NCBI RefSeq assembly: GCF_040957575.1
Contig: NZ_CP162602.1
Coordinates: forward strand, 682,001 to 746,000
DNA: 64,000 nucleotides
Reading direction: 5' to 3'
Origin: Vibrio sp. HB236076
GTDB lineage: Bacteria > Pseudomonadota > Gammaproteobacteria > Enterobacterales > Vibrionaceae
In this document: one piece after another, positions 44,535 to 53,764 of the stretch
How positions within the stretch are numbered: position 1 is the stretch's first letter
How the letters are laid out: every line of letters begins with the position of its first letter
Made by a program: the position numbers and the translations under genes
The notes under the pieces: model-generated
Database searches by the model: none
Told to the model about the DNA's origin: nothing
The model's input: only the letters and a program-made list of their open reading frames with translations

Positions 44535-45605
44535 ATGAAAAAACGTACAATTTTGTCTGGTCTCATCTTATCGGCATTGGCCGGGCAAGGGATGGCGACT
44601 GAGGAAACCTCGCAATATATCGTTAACGGCAATGATACGACCGTTACCGAATACCCCTCGATGGCGAGTTTGTATTACGATGCGAGCGAATATACGGGAA
44701 ATCCTGAGGATCGTTCGACCGGTCCGTATTGTGGCGCCACCATCTTAGATGATACCCACGTGATGACCGCGGCGCACTGTGTGGTGTCGCTCTCCGACGG
44801 AGACAATTATTTTGCCGTTGTGGTGCCGCAACTCGAAGACGAAGAGGATTATCTCAATAGCACGTATTATCGAGTGAAAAACTTTTACTACCCCGATGAC
44901 TACGTGCAATCTGCCAATCTTTTGTATCCCAACGACATCGCGATCCTCGAATTGGAAGAATCGATGAACGTCAGTAGCAGCGATTACGTCGCCTACACCG
45001 ACGATGAAAGTTATCGCGATGAAGACAACACCTTTATCGCGGTGGGCCATGGCTACACCTCGACCAACGCTGACGAGACGACAGTGTTGCAAGAAACCGA
45101 CCTGATTTACGTATCCAACAGTATCTGCGAAAATGTCTTTGGTGATGAATTAACCGATGCGCAGATCTGTTTTGATGGTGAGTTAAACAGCGCGACCGGA
45201 TTAAAAAATGCCGTCTGCTCCGGTGATTCTGGTGGCCCTGTGTATTGGATTGATGGCTCAAGCCAAACGCAAGTCGGGGTAACCAGTTTTGGCCCCACCA
45301 CGTGCGGCAATCCCAATTTGGATGTCACCTCTGTGTTTACCGAAGTGAGCGATTATACCGATTGGATTGAAGATGTGCTCGACGGCAACGAAACCCCTCA
45401 GCTGTCAGTGACTGACCAAGACCGTGAAGATTACGATTTCACTGAAGAGACCGACTCAGAGTTTAATCCTCGCCTCTCTGCCGACCCTGATAACTCCACC
45501 ACGCTGTTTTCTTCCTCAGACGGCGGCAGTATTAACCTATTCGCCTTGTTCGGCGGCTTAGCGCTATTGGGTTGGCGCCGACGTCAACAAGGTAAGCGTC
45601 AGTAA
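44535..45605 (+). CDS. Secreted trypsin-like serine protease with GlyGly-CTERM tail
   Basis: 356 residues from ATG 44535. Signal peptide MKKRTILSGLILSALAGQGMA, propeptide, then YIVNGNDTTVTEYPSMAS, where activation would expose the IVNG N-terminus. Catalytic triad TAAHC (His), NDIAIL (Asp) and GDSGGP (Ser). A long acidic linker leads to a GlyGly-CTERM signal: GGSINLFALFGGLALLGW and RRRQ. Family knowledge: such proteins leave by type II secretion, are cut by rhombosortase and anchored to the outer surface (compare VesB of V. cholerae). Rhombosortase is not in this window. Confidence 0.92.
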   Translation: MKKRTILSGLILSALAGQGMATEETSQYIVNGNDTTVTEYPSMASLYYDASEYTGNPEDRSTGPYCGATILDDTHVMTAAHCVVSLSDGDNYFAVVVPQLEDEEDYLNSTYYRVKNFYYPDDYVQSANLLYPNDIAILELEESMNVSSSDYVAYTDDESYRDEDNTFIAVGHGYTSTNADETTVLQETDLIYVSNSICENVFGDELTDAQICFDGELNSATGLKNAVCSGDSGGPVYWIDGSSQTQVGVTSFGPTTCGNPNLDVTSVFTEVSDYTDWIEDVLDGNETPQLSVTDQDREDYDFTEETDSEFNPRLSADPDNSTTLFSSSDGGSINLFALFGGLALLGWRRRQQGKRQ

Positions 45606-45687
45606 GGTGAGTATCAGCAAAGTTAACATGTTAGCAGTCGGCGGATCATAGCCCTTAATTCTGTGATTTGTGATTCAATAAAGACGA

Positions 45688-45716
45688 AAAAGGCCCTGGT
45701 TTGGGCCTTTTGTTTG
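45688..45716. terminator. Bidirectional terminator between protease and nitrilase fusion genes
   Basis: AAAAGGCCC / GGGCCTTTT arms with six-base loop, followed by GTTTG on the plus strand and CGTCTTTATT after the A-run complement on the minus strand. Confidence 0.75.
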
Positions 45717-45739
45717 TCACGCTATAGAATTTTTATCAA

Positions 45740-47260
45740 TCACTCATCCATTCGATACACATCGGGGCGGCGGTGTCTTAAATTGGTCACCGAGCCTTCA
45801 GTATTGAGCTGTTTGAGCTTGGTTAAATCGACATCGGCGAAAATAATCATCTCGGTATTAGCACTGGCTTCGGTAATGATCGAATCGTGAGGGAAGAAAA
45901 TGTCCGAAGGGGAAAAGACCGCCGACTGGGCATATTGAATATCGACGTTATCCACTCTTGGCAAGTTGCCCACACTGCCGCCAATCGCCACATAACATTC
46001 GTTTTCAATCGCTCGCGCTTGAGAGCACAAACGCACCCTTTGATAGGCGTTTTTGGTGTCGGTCCAAAACGGCACAAAGATAATTTGTACGCCTTGCTCT
46101 GCCATCATGCGGCCAAGCTCGGGAAATTCACTGTCGTAACAAATCAAAATGCCAATCTTACCCGCATCGGTATCAAACACCTTGACTTGATTACCCCCAT
46201 CGATCACCCAGTCTTTCTGCTCATGGGGGGTAATGTGGATTTTACTTTGCGACTGAATATCGCCATCGCGCTGCAACAAGTAAGCGACGTTGTAGAGTTT
46301 TTCATCGTCAATCACCGGCATACTGCCGGCAATGATATTGATGTTGTAAGAAATAGCCAGTTGCGAGAGGCGGTTTTTGATTTCTTCGCTGTATTGGGCG
46401 AGGGAGCGAATCGCTTCGACCGAGCGCTCCGAATTGTGCAGCCCCATCAGCGGCGCATTAAAAAACTCTGGCAGCAACGCAAAGTCGGCTTTGTAATTTG
46501 ACAGCGATGAGATGAAAAATTCTGCCTGATCAATCAGATCGTCAACACTTTCAATCGCGCGCATTTGCCATTGCACCACCCCGATACGAACGAGGCTCTT
46601 ATCACCACCGGGAGAATAATCACTTTCTTCTTCGTAAAAATAGTTATCCCATTCTAGTAAGGTAGCGTAACCATGAGACTTGCTGTCTTCGGGCAAGTAA
46701 TTGCGCATCAAACGTTTGACGTCAAAATCATTAGAAAGCTGGAAAGACAAAATCGGATCGTGAATTTCGTGGCGTTTGACTTTGTTGATGTATTCCATCA
46801 CGGTCAATTCTTCGGCGTGAAGGTGGTAATTGGGAATGCGGCCGCCGGCGAGAATCGCTTTAAAGTTCTCACTCATACACAATTCTTTGCGTGCGTCATA
46901 CAAACGACGGCCAAGGCGTAAACCGCGATAGTCGGGGTGTACAAACACATCGAGTCCGTACATGGCATCGCCAGAGGATTGGTTTTGAATCACATTGTTT
47001 TCGGTGATGATGTCGGTGTAGACGTGCGGCAGTGAAAAACGATTGTAATCCACTTTAATGGTCAAAGCAGCGCCGACAATCTTACCGCCATCTTCGATAC
47101 AAATTTGGCCTTGAGGAAATTGGTGAATTAAGTCCATGATGGTCATACGCGGCCAAGCACCGCCGACATCGGGGAAAACCAAATCCATTAGGGCTTCGAG
47201 TTGTGGATAATCCGTCGCTTCAATTGGACGGAGTGTCAAACGGGGTGAAAGTGTATCCAT
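45740..47260 (-). CDS. GNAT acetyltransferase-nitrilase (carbon-nitrogen hydrolase) fusion protein
   Basis: 506 residues from ATG 47260 (MDTLSPRLTLRPIEATDYPQ); the 43 upstream codons look untranslated. N-terminal GNAT domain (about 1-200; VHPDYRGLRLGRRLYDARKE is the acetyl-CoA loop). C-terminal nitrilase superfamily domain with its triad: Glu in LLPEFFNAP, Lys in SKIHITPHEQ, Cys in ILICYDSEFPE. Fusions of this sort are widespread but their substrate is not established. Monocistronic. Confidence 0.9.
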   Translation of the reverse strand: MDTLSPRLTLRPIEATDYPQLEALMDLVFPDVGGAWPRMTIMDLIHQFPQGQICIEDGGKIVGAALTIKVDYNRFSLPHVYTDIITENNVIQNQSSGDAMYGLDVFVHPDYRGLRLGRRLYDARKELCMSENFKAILAGGRIPNYHLHAEELTVMEYINKVKRHEIHDPILSFQLSNDFDVKRLMRNYLPEDSKSHGYATLLEWDNYFYEEESDYSPGGDKSLVRIGVVQWQMRAIESVDDLIDQAEFFISSLSNYKADFALLPEFFNAPLMGLHNSERSVEAIRSLAQYSEEIKNRLSQLAISYNINIIAGSMPVIDDEKLYNVAYLLQRDGDIQSQSKIHITPHEQKDWVIDGGNQVKVFDTDAGKIGILICYDSEFPELGRMMAEQGVQIIFVPFWTDTKNAYQRVRLCSQARAIENECYVAIGGSVGNLPRVDNVDIQYAQSAVFSPSDIFFPHDSIITEASANTEMIIFADVDLTKLKQLNTEGSVTNLRHRRPDVYRMDE

Positions 47261-47558
47261 AGTGATCGTGATCCTTTGTGCAAAATTTTCTCGCGAGAGT
47301 CGGGCTCGTGAATCCAGAGGGCATGGTGCGTTGCTGGGCAACCTTGACAACGGGGCGTTAATGAAACAATGACAGGGCCTTGAGCGCACACGTCATCGCA
47401 CGGGACTCGACTCGAATCTATAAACTACCACACTTGTGTGACGAGAGTGTCAAATCATTGAATTGTTTTATTTTTCACCATGAATACGCAATTGAATTTT
47501 GATTTTTTGTCTGACTCTTTGCTACTCTAGCTCAGTATTCAATTGAATTGAGGCCACC

Positions 47559-48416
47559 ATGAAACCATTTCTCTTGGCGATAACCTTGTTATTGTCTTTT
47601 TCTGCGTCGTTATCAGCGCAGGAGAGCACGCCGTATAAATCTCAAGATATGCTCGATAAGCCTTTGATGGAGCGATACATTATTGATGAGTTAAAAAGTT
47701 TGCGCACCGATCAGCAAGATTTGGAGCGCCGCTTAACTGTGCAATTTACCAATCGAGAATTAGAGGTGGCCGATAAATCCCTCAATTACGCTAATGTCAC
47801 GGTCACGTATTTCTTTTACATCATCGCTGGGGTTGCCTCGCTCATTGCTTTGATCGGATGGCAATCGTTAAAAGAAATTAAAGTGCGAACGCGTGAAATG
47901 GCCGAACAACGACTGGACCGGATTGCTAAAGAATACGAGAAAAAGTTCGTTGCCCTTGAGCGCGATTTAAAACGCAAAACCCGCACCATCAGTGACAACA
48001 ACAAAGAAATCGAAATCATTAACGAATTGCACAACTTGTGGTTGCGTGCCCAAAGTATGCAAACCCCAGAGCAACGTGTTGAAGTGTATGATGAAATTCT
48101 CAAACTTCGTCCTGGCGATCTTGAGGCCTTAACCTACAAAGCCGATGCTGTGATGGAAATGAAGGAATATCACTGGGCATTGAGCTTGTCGAACCGAGTG
48201 CTCGACCTTGATGAGTCAAATGGCCCAGCTTTGTATCAACGGGCGTGTGCTTATTCTCGTTTAGGCGCAGAAGAGCAAGCGATTGAAGATCTCGAAAAAG
48301 CCATCGACGCCAGTCCATCGGTGCGTGACTTGATCACTGAAGAGCTCGATTTTGAGTCATTACACGGCAATCCACGATTCGAAGCGCTATTGCCAAATGA
48401 AACGCCGTCGTCATAA
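47559..48416 (+). CDS. Membrane-anchored TPR and coiled-coil protein
   Basis: 285 residues; RBS GAGGCCACC. Signal peptide (MKPFLLAITLLLSFSASLSA), a membrane segment around 80-100 (VTYFFYIIAGVASLIALIGW), a charged coiled coil (KVRTREMAEQRLDRIAKEYE onward), then at least two TPR units from about 165 (YDEILKLRPGDLEALTYKAD). Resembles uncharacterised Vibrio TPR proteins. Likely periplasmic or cytoplasmic scaffold; function not known. Confidence 0.8.
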   Translation: MKPFLLAITLLLSFSASLSAQESTPYKSQDMLDKPLMERYIIDELKSLRTDQQDLERRLTVQFTNRELEVADKSLNYANVTVTYFFYIIAGVASLIALIGWQSLKEIKVRTREMAEQRLDRIAKEYEKKFVALERDLKRKTRTISDNNKEIEIINELHNLWLRAQSMQTPEQRVEVYDEILKLRPGDLEALTYKADAVMEMKEYHWALSLSNRVLDLDESNGPALYQRACAYSRLGAEEQAIEDLEKAIDASPSVRDLITEELDFESLHGNPRFEALLPNETPSS

Positions 48417-48534
48417 CGGCGTTTGAATCGCGAATGGGTGACTCGTTAGATGGCTTGCAAAACGGGCTAAAAGCGCGTCACCCTAGAGGTTCAATAAGCT
48501 CGCACTGATAACGACCCTGCTAGAGCAACCCCGA

Positions 48535-49689
48535 TTATTCGTTTGCCATATAAGCGGGCTTGGTTTTTAAACTCACGACCAACATATAAAGACAGGTTGA
48601 GAGCAAGGTGAGCAGCAAATAATACTCCAGGCTCCAATGCCACTGCGCCAACCAACCCGCCAGAATCGGCCCCATTACGGAACCCACACTGTACATCAAC
48701 AGCATCCATTGGGTTACGTGAACGATGTGTGATGAGTGAGCGTGTTGACAAGCCAAGTTTATCGCAATGGGGTAAAGCGCAAACACCGCCACGCCCAGCC
48801 AGAAAAAGACCAGCGCCAGTGTGATGATAGAATCACTGAGCACCATGCTCGCCCCCGCCATCGCCCCGATTAAGCTAAAGCCAGCCATTAACAGAGTTTT
48901 GGACACAAACTGACTGAGCCATGGAATGGACAACTGCACCAAAAAACCACCCAACATCAAACACGCCATTAAGGCACCGATGCGTTCAGAATCAATGCTA
49001 CGCAGTGACAATTCTAACGGCATCAGGCCGTAAATGGTGGCCAGGAGCAACCCAGAGACCACCGAGCCGATCACGGCACTGTGATTTAATTTGCCCATGG
49101 TGCCAGTAACCGAGAGCGCATTGGACTCGAGTTCGACATCCAGGCGGGGCTCTTTGGCTTTGAGCAGAACGGCGGTCGCGAGCACCATCAGCAGCGCAGA
49201 AAAATAAAAGGGCAGGTGAGCGTGCAATGGGATCTGACCGATTAACAGCTGCCCACACATGCCGCCGCCGTACAAGGTGATCATGTAAAAGCCCAAGCGC
49301 TTCGCTCTTTGCTGAGGATCGCTTTGCATGAGCCAAGACTCAACCGCAACAAATAAAACGGCCACACTGATACCGGCCAAAAAACGCAACACCAGCCAGG
49401 CCATCGGATGAGTGACAAAAGGCATGAACAAGGTCGACAAGGCCAGAATAAGCAAGCTGATCATAAAGCTGTGCTTATTACCACAAGGTTTGATCATCCA
49501 TTCTGCTTTGGTCGAGCCGAGTAACAAACCGAGGTAAAAGGCACTGGTCAGCCAGTGAATGAGATCTTGCTCAATGCCATAGCGCTCACTGATAAGCGGG
49601 ATCACACTCATGATGTACCCAGCGGCAAAAGCGTAAATGCCAAGCGCCATTAAAGGCCAAGTAATCAAAGGGATGGTTAAACGTTGCAT
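48535..49689 (-). CDS. Major facilitator superfamily transporter (YcaD-like)
   Basis: 384 residues with about twelve membrane segments. Conserved FLAGISVAVLFVAVESWLM resembles YcaD-type permeases; acidic/basic loop GSTKAEWMIKPCGNKHSF after segment 2. Transports an unknown small molecule. RBS is weak (GATTCGC). Convergent with the TPR gene and divergent from the TonB2 operon. Confidence 0.88.
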   Translation of the reverse strand: MQRLTIPLITWPLMALGIYAFAAGYIMSVIPLISERYGIEQDLIHWLTSAFYLGLLLGSTKAEWMIKPCGNKHSFMISLLILALSTLFMPFVTHPMAWLVLRFLAGISVAVLFVAVESWLMQSDPQQRAKRLGFYMITLYGGGMCGQLLIGQIPLHAHLPFYFSALLMVLATAVLLKAKEPRLDVELESNALSVTGTMGKLNHSAVIGSVVSGLLLATIYGLMPLELSLRSIDSERIGALMACLMLGGFLVQLSIPWLSQFVSKTLLMAGFSLIGAMAGASMVLSDSIITLALVFFWLGVAVFALYPIAINLACQHAHSSHIVHVTQWMLLMYSVGSVMGPILAGWLAQWHWSLEYYLLLTLLSTCLYMLVVSLKTKPAYMANE

Positions 49690-49964
49690 GCGAATCTTTA
49701 AATCGAAGGGAATCCGCGCGACTATGCCGTGTTTTACAAAAAAAGAACAACGAAAAATTTTATTGGTGACGATAAAAAATTCCCGTCATTATCTCCCTGT
49801 TTGCCCAAGCTTTTTTACTTGGCCTGCCTAGCTTGAGCCAAAGGCACAAAGTGCACTCACTCGCCACAGGACAACACCCATACAAACTAAATTGATTGCA
49901 TAATGACAAGCCGGTTGATTTAGGACTTGGTATTGCGAAATGTTTTCTATAGAATGTGCAAACT

Positions 49965-49983
49965 GATAATGATATCCGTTATC
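49965..49983. promoter_or_regulatory. Fur box of the TonB2-type operon
   Basis: GATAATGATATCCGTTATC matches 16 of 19 positions of the Fur consensus GATAATGATAATCATTATC. It sits 34 bp before the DUF3450 gene. The surrounding 327-bp gap (49690-50016) holds no further feature apart from the divergent promoters. Confidence 0.85.
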
Positions 49984-50016
49984 AATTACATTCACCGAGT
50001 ATAACGACTGACAATA

Positions 50017-50787
50017 ATGAAAAAACTTGCTAAAGCAGGCGTTGTCCTGATGTGTTACGGCTTCATCTCTATTGGCCATGCTGCTAGTTACGATAAAGCG
50101 GAATCAGTGCAGAGCCAGACCAATACCGACTCACAGACCAGCCAGAAACGAATCGATAACAGTGCAGAAATCAGCGCCCAGACCCGCGCAGATATCGAAC
50201 AGTTGCAGGCAGAAATCACCAATTTGAAGGTGTATCAATCTCACTTGGACAAAATGGTGCAGAGCCAAGACAAAGAGAAAAGCAGCCTTCAAGAGCAGAT
50301 CGACCAAATTCAAGCCACTCGTCAAGGGATTGTGCCTTTGATGTACAAGATGCTCGACGAGCTCGAAAACCAAGTTCAGCAAGGCCTGCCGATCCAGCGC
50401 GCGAGTCGCCTACAACGGGTAGAAAAACTGCGCACGACTATGACCCGTGCTGATGTTAGCGACGCCGAAAAGTTTCGTCGCTTGCTCGAGGCCTATCAAA
50501 TTGAGCTGAGCTATGGCAGTAAAATGGGCCACTATGACGATCAAATTACCCTTAACGATGGCAAGCAAATCGAAGTCAGCGTGATGTATCTTGGCAAGGT
50601 GTCTTTGTTGGCGCGAGCTCTCGATCGTCAAACATACTGGTACTGGGATCAAAGTCAGCAACAATGGCAAACCCTGGAGTCTGGTTTTGAGGCGATCGAT
50701 CGCGCCTTTGACGTGGCCGATAAAAACACCACGCCGACCTTGCTCGACTTACCACTCTCATTGTCACTCAACGAGGAAGAAAAATAA
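50017..50787 (+). CDS. DUF3450 periplasmic coiled-coil protein of the TonB2 system
   Basis: 256 residues, signal peptide ending near IGHAAS (residue 23), then a long predicted coiled coil (RADIEQLQAEITNLKVYQSH) and a compact C-terminal domain with YQIELSYGSKMGHYDDQI. DUF3450 genes head TonB2-type clusters of Vibrio; role in assembling or energising the TonB complex is assumed but undefined. Its stop shares a base with the next start (TAATG). Confidence 0.88.
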   Translation: MKKLAKAGVVLMCYGFISIGHAASYDKAESVQSQTNTDSQTSQKRIDNSAEISAQTRADIEQLQAEITNLKVYQSHLDKMVQSQDKEKSSLQEQIDQIQATRQGIVPLMYKMLDELENQVQQGLPIQRASRLQRVEKLRTTMTRADVSDAEKFRRLLEAYQIELSYGSKMGHYDDQITLNDGKQIEVSVMYLGKVSLLARALDRQTYWYWDQSQQQWQTLESGFEAIDRAFDVADKNTTPTLLDLPLSLSLNEEEK

Positions 50788-52133
50788 TGAAAAAAGCATC
50801 GTTGACTATGTTGGCGTTGAGCGCTTTGTTACTCAGTGCCAACAGCAGTGCAGATTTAGTGTCGAAAGCGACGGAAAATCAGCAACAAACCCAAGCGCAT
50901 AACCGCGAACGCGAACAGAATTTTGCCGCGACAGAAAAAGCCCTTCTGGCGCAAAAAAAGCAATTGCAACAACAACGCGACCAGTTGCAGCGCAACATTG
51001 ATACCCTGAGTGACACCTTAGGTGACAATGAAAAACAACTGGCGCAATTGCAACAAGAACTCAATCTTGCCAGCGGCAGTTTAGGGGAATTATTTGGGGT
51101 GGTACGCCAACACGGCAAAGAAGTGAAAAACGCGCTCACCGATGCGGTGACCACCATTGACACTGAGCACAGCACCGAGGTTATCGATCGCATTGTTGCG
51201 GCAGAAACCTTACCGACCATGACGCAACTGACCGACTTTTGGCAGGTGCTCAGCGAGCAAATCACGCGCAGCGGTCAAGTGCATTTTGCCGAGGTTAATT
51301 TCGTCGATGGCAAGGGAAACATTGCGCCCGTCAACGCTGCGACCGTGGGTAATTTTGCTCTGGTCACGCCTCAAGGGGTGGCCGAGTGGCAAGCGAAAAC
51401 CCAACAAGCGCGTCTTTACGAGCAATTACCCGCTCGCAGTTTGACGTTAGAGACGCTCACCGAGCCCAGTCAGTCGCCGGTAGTGGCATTGTTAGACCCA
51501 ACCAAGGGCGAGTTGTTTGCACAGCTAAAAAACAAACCGACGCTGACCGATCGCCTGGTGGCCGCTGGCGGGGTAGGTAAAGTCATTCTCGCGCTCTTGG
51601 TGGTGGGGTTAGTGATTGCCCTGTATCGCGGTTTTGTGTTACTCAAGACGCGTCAGTCGATTGTCAAACAGCTAAAAAACCCGCAAAGCCCACAAGATAA
51701 CCCGTTAGGGCGCGTGCTGTCGGTCTATCAAGCCGAGCAACAACGCAGTGTGGAAGCCTTGGAGCTTCGCATGTTGGAAACCATTGTCGATGAACAGGCA
51801 GAATTGGAAAAAGGCTTGTCGATGCTCAAATTGCTCGCGGCCTTAGCGCCAATGCTGGGCTTACTTGGCACCGTGACCGGTATGATTGAAACCTTCCAAG
51901 TGATCACTCAATTTGGCAATGGCGATCCGAAAGTCATGGCCGGCGGGATCTCGATGGCGCTGATCACTACAGTACTTGGTTTGATTTCGGCGATTCCTTT
52001 GCTCTTGGCCCATAACCTGCTTAGCTCACAAGCACAGGCGTTGCGCCACATATTAGAAAAACAGGGGATTGGTCTAGTGGCCGAACAAGCCGAAGCGAAC
52101 GACAGCAAAATGGCGGGAATGAAAACGGCATGA
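50787..52133 (+). CDS. ttpC: TtpC-like MotA/TolQ/ExbB proton channel protein
   Basis: 448 residues: signal peptide, periplasmic coiled-coil region rich in Gln (about 30-125), then three membrane segments and the TolQ/ExbB core (LLAALAPMLGLLGTVTGMIE, AGGISMALITTVLGLISAIP). TtpC is an accessory component that TonB2 of Vibrio needs besides ExbB2. Overlaps both neighbours (TAATG and ATGA). Confidence 0.92.
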   Translation: MKKASLTMLALSALLLSANSSADLVSKATENQQQTQAHNREREQNFAATEKALLAQKKQLQQQRDQLQRNIDTLSDTLGDNEKQLAQLQQELNLASGSLGELFGVVRQHGKEVKNALTDAVTTIDTEHSTEVIDRIVAAETLPTMTQLTDFWQVLSEQITRSGQVHFAEVNFVDGKGNIAPVNAATVGNFALVTPQGVAEWQAKTQQARLYEQLPARSLTLETLTEPSQSPVVALLDPTKGELFAQLKNKPTLTDRLVAAGGVGKVILALLVVGLVIALYRGFVLLKTRQSIVKQLKNPQSPQDNPLGRVLSVYQAEQQRSVEALELRMLETIVDEQAELEKGLSMLKLLAALAPMLGLLGTVTGMIETFQVITQFGNGDPKVMAGGISMALITTVLGLISAIPLLLAHNLLSSQAQALRHILEKQGIGLVAEQAEANDSKMAGMKTA

Positions 52134-52693
52134 TGGAGTGGTTCAGCGATATGCTGCCTAGGTTAGCCCAGCCTTTTCAAAGTCTGAGCGCCTTGCAGCA
52201 ATTTATGCAGCAAGGCGGCCCCATACTTTGGTGGCTTGCCTTAGTGGTGATCGTTTATTGGCTATTGCTGATCGAGCGGATCGCGTATCTATGGCTCACT
52301 TACCCCAATCAACAAGCGCATTGGGTGGAGTGTTGGCAGCAGCGCCGCGATCACCATTCATGGGCAGCGCTGGCCATTCGCGATCGCTGGTTGTCACAAG
52401 CGCGTTTATCCTTGTTCAAATACCTCGATTTTATTAAAGTTTTGGTCGCGATCTGTCCTATGCTTGGCTTGCTCGGTACCGTGACGGGCATGATTTCGGT
52501 GTTTGATGTGATGGCAGAGCAAGGCAGCAGCGATCCGAAATTAATGGCATCTGGGATTTCATTGGCGACATTGCCAACCATGGCCGGTATGGTGGCCGCA
52601 TTAGTCGGTATGTTTATTCATGCAAGATTGCACAAGGTGTGTGTTAAACGCACCCATCATCTAGAAAAATTGTTAAGGAGCCGTTCATCATGA
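52130..52693 (+). CDS. exbB: ExbB-type proton channel subunit
   Basis: 187 residues, three membrane segments, ICPMLGLLGTVTGMISVFDV and ASGISLATLPTMAGMVAALV as the conserved TolQ/ExbB core. Forms the stator with ExbD and passes protons to drive TonB. Start overlaps the ttpC stop by four bases. Confidence 0.95.
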   Translation: MMEWFSDMLPRLAQPFQSLSALQQFMQQGGPILWWLALVVIVYWLLLIERIAYLWLTYPNQQAHWVECWQQRRDHHSWAALAIRDRWLSQARLSLFKYLDFIKVLVAICPMLGLLGTVTGMISVFDVMAEQGSSDPKLMASGISLATLPTMAGMVAALVGMFIHARLHKVCVKRTHHLEKLLRSRSS

Positions 52694-53094
52694 GGTTGGG
52701 CAGACAGTCTTCCACCAGCGACGAGGCGACCATTGATCTAACACCTATGTTGGATATCGTCTTTATCATGTTGATCTTTTTTATCGTCACCAGTTCGTTT
52801 GTCAATGAATCTGGAGTTGAAGTGAACCGTCCGAGTGCGTCGCACGCCACCAGTCAAAAAGGGGCGAGTATCATGGTGGCGGTGACCGCCAATGATGAAA
52901 TATATGTCAACAAGCGCGAAGTTGACCCCGAGCGTTTACAGGCGTCGATTGAGCAATTGATCACCGATAAAGAAACCGCGGCGGTGGTGATCCAAGGTGA
53001 TGAATTGGCACAAAATGGCACCATTGTTAAGGTGATCGATGCGGCCAAAGGGGCGGGTATCCAACGCATTTCTTTGGCGACGGAGACACAGTGA
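52690..53094 (+). CDS. exbD: ExbD-type biopolymer transport protein
   Basis: 134 residues: short cytoplasmic end, one membrane segment starting IDLTPMLDIVFIMLIFFIVT with the essential proton-carrying Asp (PMLDIVF), then periplasmic domain (EVNRPSASHATSQ). Overlaps exbB and tonB. Confidence 0.96.
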   Translation: MRLGRQSSTSDEATIDLTPMLDIVFIMLIFFIVTSSFVNESGVEVNRPSASHATSQKGASIMVAVTANDEIYVNKREVDPERLQASIEQLITDKETAAVVIQGDELAQNGTIVKVIDAAKGAGIQRISLATETQ

Positions 53095-53762
53095 TGAAAC
53101 GCTGGCTGGTGATCGTGCCATTATCGATTTTGGTGACCCTGTCACTTTTTCAGATCATGGCTTGGATGGTAACCCAACCTCAATTAGACAAACCGCTTTT
53201 GACGACGCCGCTGACGTTAAATTTGATGGAAGAGCCAGAAGATGAAGCGATCACGCGTCGTCAACGCGACATGCCTGAGCCGCCACCGGAGCCACAACAA
53301 GCGCCGACCATGTCGATTGCCAACGTGACCCCGACGCCATCCCCTGCCGCGCCAAGTATCTCGACACCAGAGATCAGCCTTGATGTATCGGTCGATGGCT
53401 TGGCGATAAGCCCAATGCAACCCTTGCAAATCGCTGCGCCAGCAGAGCCTGTTCAGCCGAGTGCCCCCGCTCAAGTTGGCCAAGGCAATAACGATGTGAT
53501 GCCAACGCGACGGGTCAACCCCAAATACCCGACTCGTGCCCTGCGTCGTGGTATTGAAGGGTATGTGTTGCTCAAGTACGACATTGATACCGATGGCCGT
53601 CCGGAGAATATCGAAGTTCTAGAAGCCCAACCGCCCCGTGTGTTTGAGCGTGAAGCGCGCCGTGCTTTGAGTCGTTGGAAATACCAACCGAAAAAAATCG
53701 CCGGTAAAACCGTGGTACAACACGGTTTGCAGACCAAAATTGAGTTTAAGTTGGAGAAGTAA
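53094..53762 (+). CDS. tonB: TonB2-type energy transducer
   Basis: 222 residues from ATG 53094 (overlapping the exbD stop as TGATG; a GTG is three bases earlier). N-terminal anchor helix (MKRWLVIVPLSILVTLSLFQ), a short proline-rich spacer (PEPPPEPQQAP), and the C-terminal TonB domain RRVNPKYPTRALRRGIEGYV from about 140. The short spacer is characteristic of TonB2 versus TonB1. Confidence 0.95.
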   Translation: MKRWLVIVPLSILVTLSLFQIMAWMVTQPQLDKPLLTTPLTLNLMEEPEDEAITRRQRDMPEPPPEPQQAPTMSIANVTPTPSPAAPSISTPEISLDVSVDGLAISPMQPLQIAAPAEPVQPSAPAQVGQGNNDVMPTRRVNPKYPTRALRRGIEGYVLLKYDIDTDGRPENIEVLEAQPPRVFEREARRALSRWKYQPKKIAGKTVVQHGLQTKIEFKLEK

Positions 53763-53764
53763 TT

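Noticed and set aside
44222..44602. Plus-strand open frame of 126 residues upstream of the protease
   Set aside because: Includes the TTATTGGG array, overlaps the protease start out of frame and lacks an RBS or recognisable domain.
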